From positions 1 through 58,801 of the forward strand of contig JADNYV010000221.1 in NCBI GenBank assembly GCA_015501055.1: a stretch of 58,801 bases of DNA, given 5' to 3'. The position numbers were made by a program, and so were the translations under genes. Shown here one piece after another: positions 32,091 to 44,630 of this stretch. The stretch's first letter is position 1, and the number at the start of each line of letters is the position of its first letter. The DNA comes from Mucidula mucida. Taxonomy: Eukaryota; Basidiomycota; Agaricomycetes; Agaricales; Physalacriaceae. The notes beneath the pieces were generated by a model. The model searched no databases and was not told where the DNA came from. It saw nothing but the letters and a program-made list of their open reading frames with translations.

Positions 32091-33682
32091 ATTGGGTACG
32101 ACTGATTGGTGTGGCAAATAATTCTGAAAATCTATTTGATTCACTGGAGAATGCATATTAAACTATGTGTCACACTTTGATTAAAGGTGGCCAAGATGAG
32201 GTAAAGGGCAGGCTTGGTTGTTAAAAGTGTTTTGCTGCTTGTGCATTGACACACAATGTGGCAGTTCAGGGAAAGGTCATGAAGCTGAATTCCTGGAAAG
32301 ATGGCGGAAGCAAAGGCACAAACAGCGGCTGCAGAGGACAATGTAGATGGAGGAGCACTATACTGTAGTGACATGTTGCGCACACTGGGTGGCGCTCCAT
32401 GCAGCAGTACAGATCCTTGTGGAGGAGGGACCAACTGCTGGGCCGGACTTGGAGTAGATCTGCGACTTGCTGGTAGTTGTGAGTTAAGCAAGCCACGGGA
32501 GGTGGACAGCAGGACCAAAGCTGACCCCAATTGGTTGTGCTCCAGGAGTGCGCAGTGAGATAGAGTGAGATGAGTGGAGGGTGGACAAGCAACATGAAAA
32601 GCCTCTTCACAGCACATCTTTAATGTTGATACCACTCTTTAGCTTGTCTAGCCAATTCAGGGGGGCCCTGATGTCCTGGGTAAATGCATGGTATACAGCT
32701 ATATCACAACAAATAATACTTGGATAATAATGATTGTTGACAATGTGCTGGAAAGGGAAATGCTCTTTACAAGAGAACGGTCTGGCACACATTCTGAGGT
32801 CCAGGAGAAAGGGAAGGTGACACCATTATTGTAGTGCCCTTTCAGCTTTAAAGGTGAGGGGTGTTGTTTTGATGGGACTTTGGGCTGTTACCATGCTAAT
32901 TGCAAACCAGTGTGTAAAGGTAAACATGATCTGTGCAAGCATAGTCAGTCAGCTTTTTACAATGAATATATAGGAGTGAGATACCTCTTTTAAGTCAAAG
33001 GATGCAAAGACAACTTCAACAGACAAGAACAACACATTACTTCAGGCTTCTAAAAGCATTGTCTGACTGCAGAGACAATGCCTGCCCTAGTAGTCTTAAA
33101 ATAGGTAGCATTAGTCCGCAATGACATTTCAAGCTCCAACGTGAATCTGCAAAGCATTAGCGGTGAGGGTTTTTATCAATGATTTATTCATGGTTCTGAC
33201 TGGCGCACACGTTTCCCAGATATTAGACAATTAACGGGCAAGTCACATCCAAACAACCAACGCAAGGATAAAAAGGGAGATGAGTGCACACAAGATGACC
33301 AGAGGGTATATTAAGGACCAAGTAGACAAGGGGGTGGCAGACCGTTAAGTCCGAACTGCGGGTTGGTTGGTCGATCAGGCCCGGCAGGGCTTAAAATTTT
33401 TTGTATATAGCACTTTTTTCTTGAGTTTTGGTAGGCCTAGAGGCTGTGATACAGTAGTTATATCATGCTTTAAATCATTCCAAGTGAGGTAAAGGCGGTT
33501 TGGAGATAGTAAGCGGCCCAAAAAGGCATCCGGGAACCAGTTACATCATATCTCATGTCCAAAAATGGTATGGTATGCCCTAAAATGGTATGCACAAAGG
33601 GTGTGCCGCCTCTCTCAATATCTCACACTACTATGGCAAAGGTACAATAGTTACATGCATTAAAAATTATCTAATATAGTTA
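32091..33682. other. AT-richer region without supported genes
   Basis: Two overlapping short frames near 32140-32640 (one on each strand) and a minus frame at 32792-32607 show no family motif. No intact gene or RNA was seen. Confidence 0.4.
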
Positions 33683-34228
33683 CAGGATGGGCCAAGCAAG
33701 GCTGCAGGCAAAGTACAATGCCCCAACTGCAAAGAATACATAAATGTCGGCGCTGCTGGTATCACTGCACTTGAAAAAGTCCATTGCGGCACAGATGTGT
33801 GCAAGAAAAACAAGCAAAAAAACGAGGCCAATAGAGGACAAACATCTCTGTTGGGAATGTTTGCAAAGAAGCCTGCCACAGCTCGTACAAAACACGCCTC
33901 CTATACAACCGGTCCCAATCCCACAGACACGTGCACCACCATCTACACCAGCAATCTCATCAGAGCCGTCATCATCACGTCCCATATAACACCCTCCAAG
34001 CTCATCAGAACCATTGACCAACATTCTCATACTTGAGATCATCTGCCATTGCATCAGATGCTTCCCAGCTGCTATTTCCGAAGCAGATATGGACAACGAG
34101 CTTGCTGGCTTTGGCGGCAACCCACCCGGTGGCATTATTGTCAAAGATCTTGCAGAAGCTTGGGAGATCTGGGATCCACCTTTAAATTGCCTCTTACAGT
34201 GTGACAAGTCAGAGCTAAAAAAGCAATG
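33683..34228 (+). pseudogene. Decayed zinc-finger-type gene of a mushroom repeat family
   Basis: The start of the fragment reads VQCPNCKEYINVGAAGITAL, then EKVHCGTDVCKKNK. This C-x2-C...H...C arrangement, followed by TSLLGMFAKKP, I remember from a highly repeated agaric family. The frame then shifts near 33900 into PPIQPVPIPQTRAPPSTPAI, hits a TAA at about 33986-33988, and continues with ISEADMDNELAGFGGNPPGG and AEAWEIWDPPLN, both typical of the same family. Function is unknown. The shift and stop make it a relic. Confidence 0.5.
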
Positions 34229-35969
34229 ATAGGCCGGTAATTAGATGTACACAAAAGTCCTGTAAAACAAAAATGGTGAGCTTTATGATGTGATCTATCA
34301 TCATTCATACTTACCGGCTGCTAGTACCATATTGCATGTGCTGGGCTTGCGAGGAGAGTGCCGAATTGGCGGTGTCACACATGTGAGTATGGCCAGGCAA
34401 AGAAGCAGGCAAAAAGGTGATGTAGACGTAGTAGCAACATAGTAGGCAGTAATAGATCATTTACGAGGTTCATGATGGTCATCAAGAGAGATGCGGGGTT
34501 GAGTATTGTGCCCGTAATTGCCAGACCCAAGGTAATTTCCTAATGGGGCACCAGTGGTTGGTTGGTCGCCTGCTCAAGGCCTTAAAAAAAGTATACCATA
34601 TATAGTATTTTAACATCACGCCACCCCCTTGCAAGTAGATGTAAAAGGTAGTAGCGACAATGTACCAAGGAGAGGAATCCACAGAATTAAGCCACAGTTC
34701 CTCAAAAAAAGTGGGATCATGATGAGTTTCCCATGCAAACAAGGTGGCGACCAAAAAATGAACAAGGGCAGTAATACTCACCACTTTTTGAAGTTCAATT
34801 ATAAAATAATACTGATACTGTAGTTATTAGCCTGAGTGTTTGAGCACATCTACCATTAATAATGTCTATGGAACCAACCATCGCAATAAGGAGTACAGCG
34901 GTAGGCATGACAGCAAAGAATATTATTAAGCGCTTCGATTTGTGTCCATTTCAAAAGAAAATGAAAGAGTGATTTTGGTTTGTGAAGCTCCTGCTTGAAA
35001 TTCTGGTGATCAAATGTCAAAGATACCCTTAACAAACAATCAGGATGTCTCCATACATTGCAACTTGGATATCTTGACATCTTTTCATCTGGAATCGTAG
35101 CAATTAGGTACTGCAGAGATGTTTCAGCTAAATATTACGTAGAGTAAGGCAAGTACAACAATACCTCCTTCAGTACCCGCATAACCTGCTCCTGCATCAG
35201 ATTCTCCTCGTTATGGCTGACACTTGGGTATCTCCTTTGGCCCAAGGTTGTGTGGTGATTTTGTTGTTTATAACTTTAGCATGTTGTTGCCTACACCAAA
35301 GAGGGTGGAATTGGTGGCCAGAAAGCATACACCAAGTGTATAAGGAGAAATACAGGTGTGGGCTGCGCCCCCTATGTGCAACTAGCGGCAGACCAAAGGA
35401 TATTGACTACCAATCATAGTATTGATATATGTGATAATTTAAAGGCATACCTGGGGGCTACGTTCTTAAGAAGGATACACAGTCCATCTGTGTTTCTGTG
35501 CACAAGCGCCTTTGACAGGCCTGACAAGTACACAATGCGGGTTCCAGCGCTGATGTGTCTTTAATTTTGGGCACACCAACAAGAATATGAACAGAAACAC
35601 GGATGTGATTTTTAAGCTATCAGACTCAGGATTTCACTACAACATGTTTTTAAAGCTTACAGCAGCCGCAGACGCAAGGTGTCTCTCTAGCCACATAGCT
35701 GATGAAAGGCAATTTGAAGGACGAGAGCAGGAGGCAAGCACCGGCCCGGCGGGTTCATCACACGCAGAAGACTTGACTACACAGCAAAGGAAGGGCTATG
35801 TATCTGAGATCCTGTTTCACAACCTCTCTTCCTGATGACCGCACACCTGGATGTGATTGTTCTCTTGACTGCATAGCAACAACCAAGGAAGTTGCAATTA
35901 TTCCGGTGAGTTCACTTCCATCACAGCTTCGTACCAACAGAACAGGATCTTATGTTAGGCGAAAGTCTG
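34229..35969. other. Decayed region, no gene supported
   Basis: Many short frames on both strands, AT-richer than the flanks. Nothing recognisable until the receptor-like relic that follows. Confidence 0.4.
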
Positions 35970-36760
35970 TTCGTCTCGTTGTCCCAAGGAGTTGTCCTAC
36001 TACATCTTTGTTAATGGAGTGCATACTGAACTCCGGCAATTGTCCCGAGACGCGACTTTTTGGTGCTTTGAAGCGACGTCTGAGGCAGAATTTGACTTTA
36101 ACAATGTACCACTGGTCCTTGCTTCAGATATACTTGGAGTTCTTACTGTCCTGGTTGCAGACCTGATCTTGGTGTCTATACTTACTTGACACTCAAGCAT
36201 TCCTGAACCGCTAATGGCTTGGGATAGATTTGGCGCTGTTGGGTATTATACAGCGGTAATCTAAAAGTCATTAGCCTAAGTCCTATCTCTATATGCCTGC
36301 CTTTCTCATATTTTGTATTTGGTCAGTGCCTGCATAGCCATTGTCTCCGTTGTTGCTAATGTCGACGCCATTAGTGCCAGCCGACTCAACTGGTCGCTGG
36401 TCTATTACTCGATGACCGTGGCCACAAATAGCTTGTGCACCATCCTCATCCTCTAGAGTCAGTGGTATTAGGGCCAGCCTCAAGACCTACCGCGGCATCA
36501 TTGAGATCCTCGTTGAATCGGCTGCTATGCATGCCATCATCTACATAGCGCTCCTGATTGCATATGCATACCAGTTTTACACGGGTGCGACAGTTGTGAC
36601 TTGTTACAACTACCCTATGTATAGCATCGCCGTAGGTGCTCATTCGACCGGCGGCATCCACCACACTGACTTTTACTCCTAGGGTATCGCGCCGACGCTC
36701 ATCATCTTGTGTCATGGCTGGACAATCGCATCCGGACGACTCATGGACGCGCCCATCCCT
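35970..36760 (+). pseudogene. Seven-TM basidiomycete membrane-protein relic
   Basis: Fragments in changing frames keep the order of a mushroom seven-helix family. FVNGVHTELRQ and LVLASDILGVLTVLVADLIL (about 36010-36180) come first. Then SLVYYSMTVATNSLCTILI (36395-36450) and EILVESAAMHAIIYIALLIA (about 36502-36560) follow, and finally GIAPTLIILCHG after an in-frame TAG at about 36680. Several indels separate the blocks, so no full protein is possible. Its parent function is unknown. Confidence 0.5.
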
Positions 36761-37172
36761 CGCAAGCAATGTCGTCTCGGTCACGGAGTCTTTGCGGTTT
36801 GCTAGTGCACAGCAAGCGACACAGGGACCATCGATCTGGAGGCTGAGCATGCGGATGGGGATGAAGATGAGGATGCAGGGAAGGTTTGAGGTTAGCAAGC
36901 GGGTCGTGGCGCAGTTGTGGCAGCCAAGATTCCCTTTACAGATTTACTTATTCAAGTATTTACTCTATTACATGTTCTTCTGATCTCGTGGAAGTGCACT
37001 CGGAGATATGCCCGACTGCCACCATTTCAAGCAGAGCCAAACAAACGTGGTCAAACGATTTTCGAAGCATCATCCGTCGCTGTCCTTGCCACCGTCCTCG
37101 TCGTCGTCGTTGATAGCTGCCAGATAGCAGCACTCGCTTTATACCGCTTTTCAGAGCTCTCCGGGTCGTGCA
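36761..37172. other. Septin upstream region
   Basis: About 410 bases. The first part may still derive from the receptor-like relic; the rest would hold the septin promoter. No clear TATA box. Confidence 0.4.
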
Positions 37173-38678
37173 ATGTCTTATTCTGCTACTGATGCGCCGC
37201 CTCTCTTGGATGGTACGCGAGCGTATATACTCTTCAACGACCAATGCTCACACAATATATACAGTCGGCATCGCCAACTTGCCCAACCAAGTATGCGCTT
37301 TTTGCGGCTCGGCGAGGGCATACAACTGACAGGGACCGTTATAGAAACACAAGATTGTCGCAAAGCGCGGGGCGCATTTTACCATAATGGTCGTCGGTAC
37401 GTGCTTTGCACAGTGGCTACATGTTCGTACTGAAGGCGCTGCAGGCGAATCGGGTCTGGGCAAGACCACGCTGATCAACACGCTTTTTTCCACGGAGCTC
37501 TCTCCTCAGAAAAACTACTCGAGGAGGCACCACAAGCAGCTCGACAAGCTGACCGAGGTCGAGATCATCAAGGCTGAGCTGGAGGAGAAGCAGTTCAAGG
37601 TCAAGCTCACCGTCATCGACACTCCTGGCTTTGGCGACTACGTCAACAACCGCGACTCCTGGTCCCCCATTGTCGAGTTCATCGACGACCAGCATGAGGC
37701 GTACATGCGCCAGGAGCAGCAGCCCCAGCGCCACGAAAAGACGGACCTGCGGGTCCACGCTTGTCTCTACTTTATCCGACCTACCGGCCATACGTGAGCA
37801 TTTTACGTGCCCAGAAGGCGTCCATTTACCTTTTCCCAGCTTGAAGCCTCTGGACATTGAGATTATGAAGCGCCTCGGAACCCGCGTCAATTTGATTCCC
37901 GTCGTCGCTAAAGCGGACACGTTGACCCAGAACGACCTCTTTTTGTTCAAGCAACGCGCAAGTATTTTGATTCACATAGTTTGCTTGACCTTACCCTCTA
38001 TCATAGGTACGCGAGGTTATTGCCGCTCAGGGCATCCGCATCTACACTCCTCCTGTCGAGGCTGATGACGAGAGTGCCGACCACGCCCGAATTCTCACCG
38101 ACGCCATTCCATTCTCCATCATCGGTTCCACTGAGGACGTCAAGACCGCCGATGGCCGCGTCGTCAAGGGCCGTGAATACCTCTGGGGTGTCGCTGAAGG
38201 TATTTCAGGTTCTATTCTTCCGTTCTACCGCCACTAAACATTCTTCAGTCGAGAACGAGAACCACTGTGACTTCAAGAAGCTTCGCTCGCTTCTGATCCG
38301 AACGCACATGCTGGACCTTATTTCAACGACGGAAGAATCCCACTACGAGAATTACCGCCAGCAACAGATGGAGACGCGCAAGTTTGGCGAGCCCAAGGTC
38401 AAGAAGCTCGACAACCCCAAGTTCAAGGAGGAGGAGGAGCAGCTGCGCAAGCGCTTCACCGAGCAGGTCAAGGCCGAGGAAGCGCGGTTCAGGCAGTGGG
38501 AGCAGCATGTACGTTGTGCTTCCATTCCATTGAGCGTTGCTGACGTGCTTTACAGCTCATTGCGGAGCGAGATCGTCTCAACAAGGACTTGGAGAGTGCG
38601 CACGGTGCCATCAAGTCTCTGGAGGCGGAGCTGGACAACCTTCAGGTTGGGTACGGTCGGGGCTCGGCGAGGAGATGA
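37173..38678 (+). CDS. CDC12: Septin, CDC12 type
   Basis: Eight exons (37173-37212, 37265-37290, 37345-37396, 37445-37793, 37840-37957, 38007-38199, 38249-38508, 38556-38678) give 386 aa with every phase matching. GTP-binding motifs: P-loop GESGLGKT (40-47), DTPGFGD (98-104) and AKAD. The segment [15 protein letters not shown] and [15 protein letters not shown] are hallmarks of the Cdc12 subgroup. The C-terminus is a coiled coil ([20 protein letters not shown] onward). Septins assemble into hetero-oligomeric filaments at septa and the cell cortex. Intron 5 (37958-38006) is GC-AG with donor CGC|GCAAGT. The protein is slightly short but complete, with no frame breaks. Confidence 0.93.
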
Positions 38679-39136
38679 TTGTGCTTTTCTTCTTTTCAAG
38701 TTGGTCATTGACATTTTTCTTTGTTACCTTACGATTGTTGATTCTCGTTACGCTTTTTTGTATACCCTCTACATCCATTCATTTGACTTTGAGCAGGAGT
38801 GCTGCATCTCTCTTCCCTTGTTTGATGGAATACACATGACTGGGGCTTTGTCGGCGGGTCACACAGGTTTGAGCTTTATTCTGATGTCGTACACCATCGA
38901 TACCATGCAACAATATGATGCAGAAATGGCGCTCGAGCGTAGGGAAGCCACTTCCACGGTTGGTTGTTCAGTACTAAGACGCGGGGTTTATGAATTGTTT
39001 GTGTAGATCAAACGCCCGCCGCCCGTACCTTAGGCGGGGACCCACACTCTTCAACATTATTGTACGTATTCTGACTTGATACCGAGCTCGTAACTAATCG
39101 GATATGCGTAGACTTCGTTTATACTGTGGACTGGAT
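38679..39136. other. Convergent 3' spacer between septin and F-box genes
   Basis: About 460 bases of 3' UTR-type sequence. No further gene. Confidence 0.55.
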
Positions 39137-40417
39137 TTAGTTTAAATCAAATTGATTTGGTAAAGACGTACCAGTAAGACCGACATCGAAGCCGCAAGAG
39201 AAACAAACACAGTGTACTTCTTCAACCAAGTTCTTCAGTTCCGCAATCTCATCTTCGCTTCCCTCGAAACACAACGCCGCAGATATGAACTTCAACCGCG
39301 CACGTCGATGCTTCGCAAGGAGCATCAGATCCGCAAATTCGTAGGCGCGCTCGATCGCCAGATGCACTACACCCGGGCAAAGCGACGCATCGTAAGCCAA
39401 CGCAGCGGTAATCCGCGCGTCCTCGTCGTGCATGAGCCGGACGACATTCGGCAGCCTCGCAAGCCAGCGTATAAACGCGTCGACATCGCTCTCCTTCAAG
39501 CTCCCACGGATATCGATAGACTGGAGGTTTACGGGAAGCCACTCTGGCTGGCTCCACTGTATGAACACAACCTGCCAGGAACCCCCCCACCGTGGCGCCA
39601 TCTCACAGTCGACTATCACCAGGTTCTGCAAGGCGGGCAGGTTCATGCTGGCGAGGAAATGCGGCGCCCAGCGCACGCGTGTGAGATCGAGCTCGGTGAG
39701 GTGGCTGAACGTGAGCGCAAGCAAGGGCTCGGCGGCGGGTTGGAGGCTCTGGATGGTGTCCAGGCATATACGCGCCGCGTTGGGGATGCGCGCAAGTATG
39801 CCGAGCAACTCCTTCATCGGAATGTCCCGCTGGCAATAATAATCATGCTCCAGGCGCCGCCCGCCGTGTAGATTTTTCAGCTCAAAGTCGATGATGCTGC
39901 TGGGGACGATAAGGCTGTGTACTTCCCGGCTGCACAGCCCGTCCGCGCTGAAGAAGCGCAATTTGGGCGGCGCGGTCGCCCCCCAGAAGGACTCGGATGC
40001 TGCTGCGAGCTTGGGATCGCCAGCGGCGACGTGCAGCGCGTCTAGACGCGTGAGAGCATCCCGCCTGCGTGGGTGAATCTTGTACATGACGCGCATAGGC
40101 ACCACGGCGTACACCCAGTTTTCCGCCGTGGTGAGGAGAATGGTCTCTAGCTCCGCGCCGTGGTAACGGTTGAGATAGCGGGGAATGGTCACGTAGAGAG
40201 GAGCTGCTTTGGCGCGCGCGAGCTGTCGCTGAATGGTGGATCGCGAAACGCGGGTGACGTCGATGATACCAAAGAGGCGAGGCGTGAATAGGACGATTTC
40301 GTTCCAGCTCTGGCAGGTCAGTCGGAGGGGAGGGAGGAATTGGATCCCCCACTTGAAGATGCCAATCTCGAAGGCTCTGGCAAGGAGCTCAGAGGGGAGT
40401 TCGTTGATTAACGACAT
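39137..40417 (-). CDS. F-box domain protein
   Basis: A 426-aa open frame starting MSLINELPSELLARAFEIG, a standard F-box first helix, with LRLTCQSWNEIVLFTPRLFG completing the box by residue about 50. The rest is Leu-rich with LRR-like spacing (HLTELDLTRVRW, NLQSIDIRGSL), as in agaric F-box/LRR-like proteins that recruit substrates to SCF ubiquitin ligases through Skp1. A GTACGT at codon about 415 could be a donor for a short last exon, so the last ten residues are uncertain. It differs in sequence from the F-box copies at 42-43 and 55-58 kb. Confidence 0.8.
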   Translation of the reverse strand: MSLINELPSELLARAFEIGIFKWGIQFLPPLRLTCQSWNEIVLFTPRLFGIIDVTRVSRSTIQRQLARAKAAPLYVTIPRYLNRYHGAELETILLTTAENWVYAVVPMRVMYKIHPRRRDALTRLDALHVAAGDPKLAAASESFWGATAPPKLRFFSADGLCSREVHSLIVPSSIIDFELKNLHGGRRLEHDYYCQRDIPMKELLGILARIPNAARICLDTIQSLQPAAEPLLALTFSHLTELDLTRVRWAPHFLASMNLPALQNLVIVDCEMAPRWGGSWQVVFIQWSQPEWLPVNLQSIDIRGSLKESDVDAFIRWLARLPNVVRLMHDEDARITAALAYDASLCPGVVHLAIERAYEFADLMLLAKHRRARLKFISAALCFEGSEDEIAELKNLVEEVHCVCFSCGFDVGLTGTSLPNQFDLN

Positions 40418-42476
40418 GGTGGCAGGAAGATGGGAAAATGGTTATGCATGCTGTTGTCCAGCAATGCTTTAAATTGACGACTTGGAAAGGGAGACATTCG
40501 CTGCCGCTAGAGGACCTGTCAAATTGACATGCGTCGGAGTCAATACGAGGAGAAATGATCGACATTGGTCCGCCGGAAATCCCTGAGCGGCTCCGACAGA
40601 GTGAATGAACATGGTCAAGAGTCCGCCAAAGCGTCAAAAAGTATGTAGGAGGCACCAAAGTTTTGCATGTCAAACTGATCAAGTTCAACGATTCCGATAG
40701 GAGCATGCAAGTCAAGTACTACTTATCATTGACTATTTACATGAGTAGCTGACCGTCTGATAGAGAAGCATCAGAAGATGATTGTCTGTGCCATCAGATA
40801 GTTTTGTCGAACCACCGGTCAAGTTTCTCCTTAGAAGACAAAGGCATCAGCGCAATGGACACACACGCCATGGACATCGCAGCCTGAGTCCTGACCCTGG
40901 TAAGTATTACGGAGAACAATAGCACGAATCTAGGGAGGATCGCAGAACAAGAAGTGTGGTTGAGGATGTTTTTCGAGAGGTGGTTGCTCATTTATTCCAT
41001 CGAAGTTGTTGGGCGAAAGGCAGTAAGCGATGCCGGCGCAGGCAGACAAGTTTACACGATCACGTGTAATCACTTACATAGTAGTTCTGTTCAGTGTTCA
41101 CTCTCATCATTATGTGCCCACCGTCACAGACCTACTAAATACTCAATTGCTCGAAGTCAGGCCTGTACTTTGTTGTTTTTCTGAAAACAATGGCGCCACA
41201 AAGAAGCACTGCAGGGCCGCCCGGACTTGTCTGTTCATTGTCCATTCTGATCAATGGATAGGCGCCCGACTGTTGTTTTTTGATATGATATCTCCAAATA
41301 GGACAAGAACAGCCACAATTTTCTGAGTATAAAGCCTCGAGAATGGGCGTCTCTCTCTTTCCTCAGGACCCCCAGGACAGGTTGTCATTCTCATCACCCT
41401 TATGCCGCTTTTTCTCAACGTGTTCACAGGACCGAACGATGAGCCGACGCGCCGACACCGAGGAAGGACAGAGGATGACAGCCAGAACGACGCCTGGCTG
41501 TCGATGAGAGGACTTGTGTGTTGTCCCCAGTTCCTATCGATCGTTCACTGCTGATCATCGCATCTAGGGGATGGTCCTCTCATCAACCCAAAGTACGTCT
41601 CAGCGTTCTGACCATCATCGGCATTGCTCACTACTGCTCTAGGACGACATCACGATTAGAGGGATGCCGCATTCGCCGTCGATACGGGCGTGCGCTCTCA
41701 TTCGGCGTTCACAAGGCGGCGGAGCATAGTCTGCGCGTACCATCAATCGTCTTCCCCGCCCTCTGCGCGTTCAGGCCCTCGCCAGTCCTGACGGCATAGT
41801 GTCGTGGGTCGAGATCGGGTGCCGCCTATCCTCCGACGAGTCTCGCCCCTCCAAACTCACCGCGGCGTTCAGCTGGTTCTGGCGTACGCGGTGGCCGCGG
41901 TTGTGGATCGCACTTTTCCTTCGTGTTCTCTGGATCTGATGCGTGCGTCCGCCGCGCCTCCCAGGGGTGGGGTTGTAGGGCAGTACTCTGTCTGTCGACG
42001 CTACTGGTTCGCCAGAGCATAAGGCAACGTCCGACCATGAGGTTAAACTGGTCGTATCTTTTCGCCTACGCTGCGGGGTCGGAGCGTCCCCTCGTGTGTG
42101 TAGGTGGGGGATGCGGGATTGGTTCTACCCTGATCGAACCCGTCCGTTCGGTCTGCACCTATTGGGGGTGAGCTCAGCAAAAGGCCCTCGGGTGCAGGCC
42201 GGCGGGGAGGTGTAATGGTCGTAAGTGTTCATTAAATTTGGTTAGTGAGTTCTTTGGTTTAACGCATCTTTTAGTAGGCCATTGCATTGACACTGGGGCT
42301 CGCAGAGTACTCGCCATACAATGCGGGTCTGACGTCTATGGGCGTTGGGGGCTTGGGGCGCCACAAGTCACCCGGTTCCTGGAATCGGTCACTATCCGGC
42401 AGTGTTCCGCACGCTCCCTTGTCGTGGGTTCCGGGCTTAGCCTTCGGGTGACCAAATAGCGTGTCAAATCGTGAGC
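40418..42476. other. Intergenic, no gene supported
   Basis: About 2 kb. The part around 41.3-42.4 kb is GC-richer with scattered open frames (for example a hydrophobic run encoded near 41850-41930), but no motif, start or splice structure convinced me. Confidence 0.4.
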
Positions 42477-43140
42477 CTAGTCTGAGTTTCTGAGTTTCTT
42501 GTTTTCTTTTTTGTCCCGGTGCGACTTGGAGAGTACTGGTCTGAGTCTTCTTTTGTGTTTCTCTTTTCGAGTCTTGATAAAGCCCATGATAGTGAGGTGG
42601 CGAAGAGAGACGGGCAGTGAATTGATTTCCGGAAAATCAGGCTCTTTGGTTTCTCGGGTAATGCGCATAGGATCCGGGCGGCTATATGGTATCGGGTTGA
42701 CGGTAAGACTCATCATTTCAAAGCCAATCAGGAAACGCAAGTCGAACATTTCCCTGAATGACTCCAAGAACCATGCCGGGCCCTTGCATGAAAGCGTGCG
42801 CCACCGAATGGCGTGAGTGCATAGCAAGGCGAGCGCGTCGGTCAACGTAAAGTACTGATTCTGGCAGAGTTGTTTGCCAAGCGGGGCGACGGAAATGGTG
42901 ATATCGAGGGGATGGGGATACGCGAGAACAAGACACCGCGCGAGACACGACGTAGGCTTCAGGTGCCACGTTGACCCACAGGAACTTGGAGATCAGAAGA
43001 ACCGATCTCCATCGCTTACAGACCCCTTTCGATGCTGAATCGCGTCTCGCAGAAGGATACCGGGTTACCCGTCGCGAGACGGAAGATTTCAGCCAGGTGT
43101 TCGTTCGGGACGACATTATCGTTATGGTCAAAGGGGTTGT
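42477..43140 (-). pseudogene. F-box pseudogene fragment (55-58 kb family)
   Basis: Minus-strand fragments in different frames align with the F-box genes at 55-58 kb. The nucleotide match around 43080-43110 corresponds to the conserved NEHLAEIFRLA helix. FLWVNV matches FLWSKI, and ALALLCTHAIRWRTLSCKGP matches the paralogues' ALGLLHSHCIRWRSLSCSAP. Multiple stops and indels make it a relic. Confidence 0.6.
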
Positions 43141-43279
43141 GAATGAAAGGAATGGGTTAGAACGTGCTGAGAACGTGTTGCAATATCACTGATATTGATT
43201 GCCGATTGGAGTCTGGACAATGTTACTAGTTCACAAGATAAGCAATTCATGCTGAGCAAATACAAAACGTCTACAGGTC

Positions 43280-43400
43280 TCCTAAGTTCGTTGACGACGT
43301 GCCACAATATCTGGATCACCTCGGATAGCAAGGCGAAATATTTCGGCCAGTTCAGAATGTCGAGGATGCTCTGGCCTGGATGCGACTTGGCTGATAGAAC
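43280..43400 (-). pseudogene. Second F-box N-terminal fragment
   Basis: A 23-base stretch (43328-43350, containing AAATATTTCGGCCAG) is identical to 56632-56654 in the F-box gene at 55 kb and encodes the LAEIFRLA helix in one minus frame. The surrounding sequence is not in a continuous frame. Confidence 0.5.
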
Positions 43401-43976
43401 GGTGGGCCGTGTGGCAAAGCGTTTGGTTGCGACAGTGATGGTACCGAACCAAGGATGTACTAATGCTCGGGCGGCCCGGCTCCTACCAAGCGCCTCACGC
43501 GTCTCTCCACCCGACGTGCCGACATCCTTGCTGCACTGATATATCTCTGCGACGACTGACCAATCGATAGGTATAGAATGCGTTCCATTCAAAAGTCGTT
43601 CAACCAAACTCTGACTGGTAGGACCGACCCAGGCCAAAGGGTCTATAACTTCTCAACCGTAATCGAGACCAAGAAGTTCATATGAACGAAACAGAATACA
43701 CTGGAAAAAAGACTACAATGAGGAAAATAGATTCTTTGACTCTCGTTGATGCACAAGAAATTCGACATCGCTCCTTTTCACAGCTGTTGGTCACCACACC
43801 AGACCTCTATACCATTAGGACCATCACGCAAGACGAGCTCCATCGCATGGAACCAGACCTAGAATATCATTAGCGGAAAGCAGTGAACACTCTGATTGAA
43901 TTATACAGTGATTCCAACTCCTTTCAAAGTAGAGGGCATCTCCTTCCCGTATTCCGCCCCACCTGGAAGGCTCAAG
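43401..43976. other. No gene supported
   Basis: A minus frame (43637-43128) passes through the F-box fragment but is not in the coding frame of that family. Nothing else recognised. Confidence 0.35.
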
Positions 43977-44352
43977 TCAACCGAAGATGCAACGGGCAAC
44001 CCCTCCCGGAGACCTACCAGCGTGCGCGGCGTTCCACAAGACTCCCGCAGCGGCGACATTGCCTACTCTGCCCTGCAATACACCCGTCGCCCCGGTAACG
44101 ACCGCCGCCGTTCCCGCCGCCCCGGCTGCTGCCATCTGGGCGGCATGTACAAACGTTTCACCGTCGTTGAAGGTGCCGCCGCTGCTTCGCACTTCGAGGC
44201 TCTGTGGGAAGGAAAGATGGAAAATCCCCCGCTTCAAAAGTCGCTCCCGGATGCAAATCAGAGGTGTGGCGCGATGGGTGTAGCATTCCAAGGATGAAAA
44301 AGCCGACGTTGACTGTCAAGGATGAATCGTTGCGGACTCTGATTGGAGGCAT
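43977..44352 (-). pseudogene. Small basidiomycete-specific protein, frameshifted
   Basis: From ATG 44352: MPPIRVRNDSSLTVNVGFFI through SDLHPGATFE, then a one-base shift in the G run near 44236, continuing as IFHLSFPQSLEVRSSGGTF and an Ala/Gly-rich segment (AAQMAAAGAAGTAAVVTGA). The 'N-x-S/T...PG' start and Ala-rich helix fit a repeated agaric family of unknown role, as far as I remember it. This shift needs an extra base (+1), unlike most others in the window. Confidence 0.45.
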
Positions 44353-44630
44353 AGTGGGAGAATGGGTGAGCTGCCGTGGGCTGGCGGTAATTATACCTTG
44401 CATCGAGCTTCTATCCTCACTCATTCACCTTAATTGTTGGTCATCCTTCTTCAATTGGCGCGCGCTAAACATTTAAGTTGCAACACCGTCGAGGCGCCCT
44501 GGCTGTCGAGCAAAGTGTGGTTACAAGAGTTGCGTTAGCGAAGTGAGTCTCACTCTGCGGAGTTTTAGACATCCAAGAAGCGGGATAAGCTATTAGTGAG
44601 AACATAATGACAAGATAATAACGGCATAAT

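Noticed and set aside
41340..42170. GC-richer stretch with a hydrophobic frame
   Set aside because: No consistent exon structure, start or family motif.
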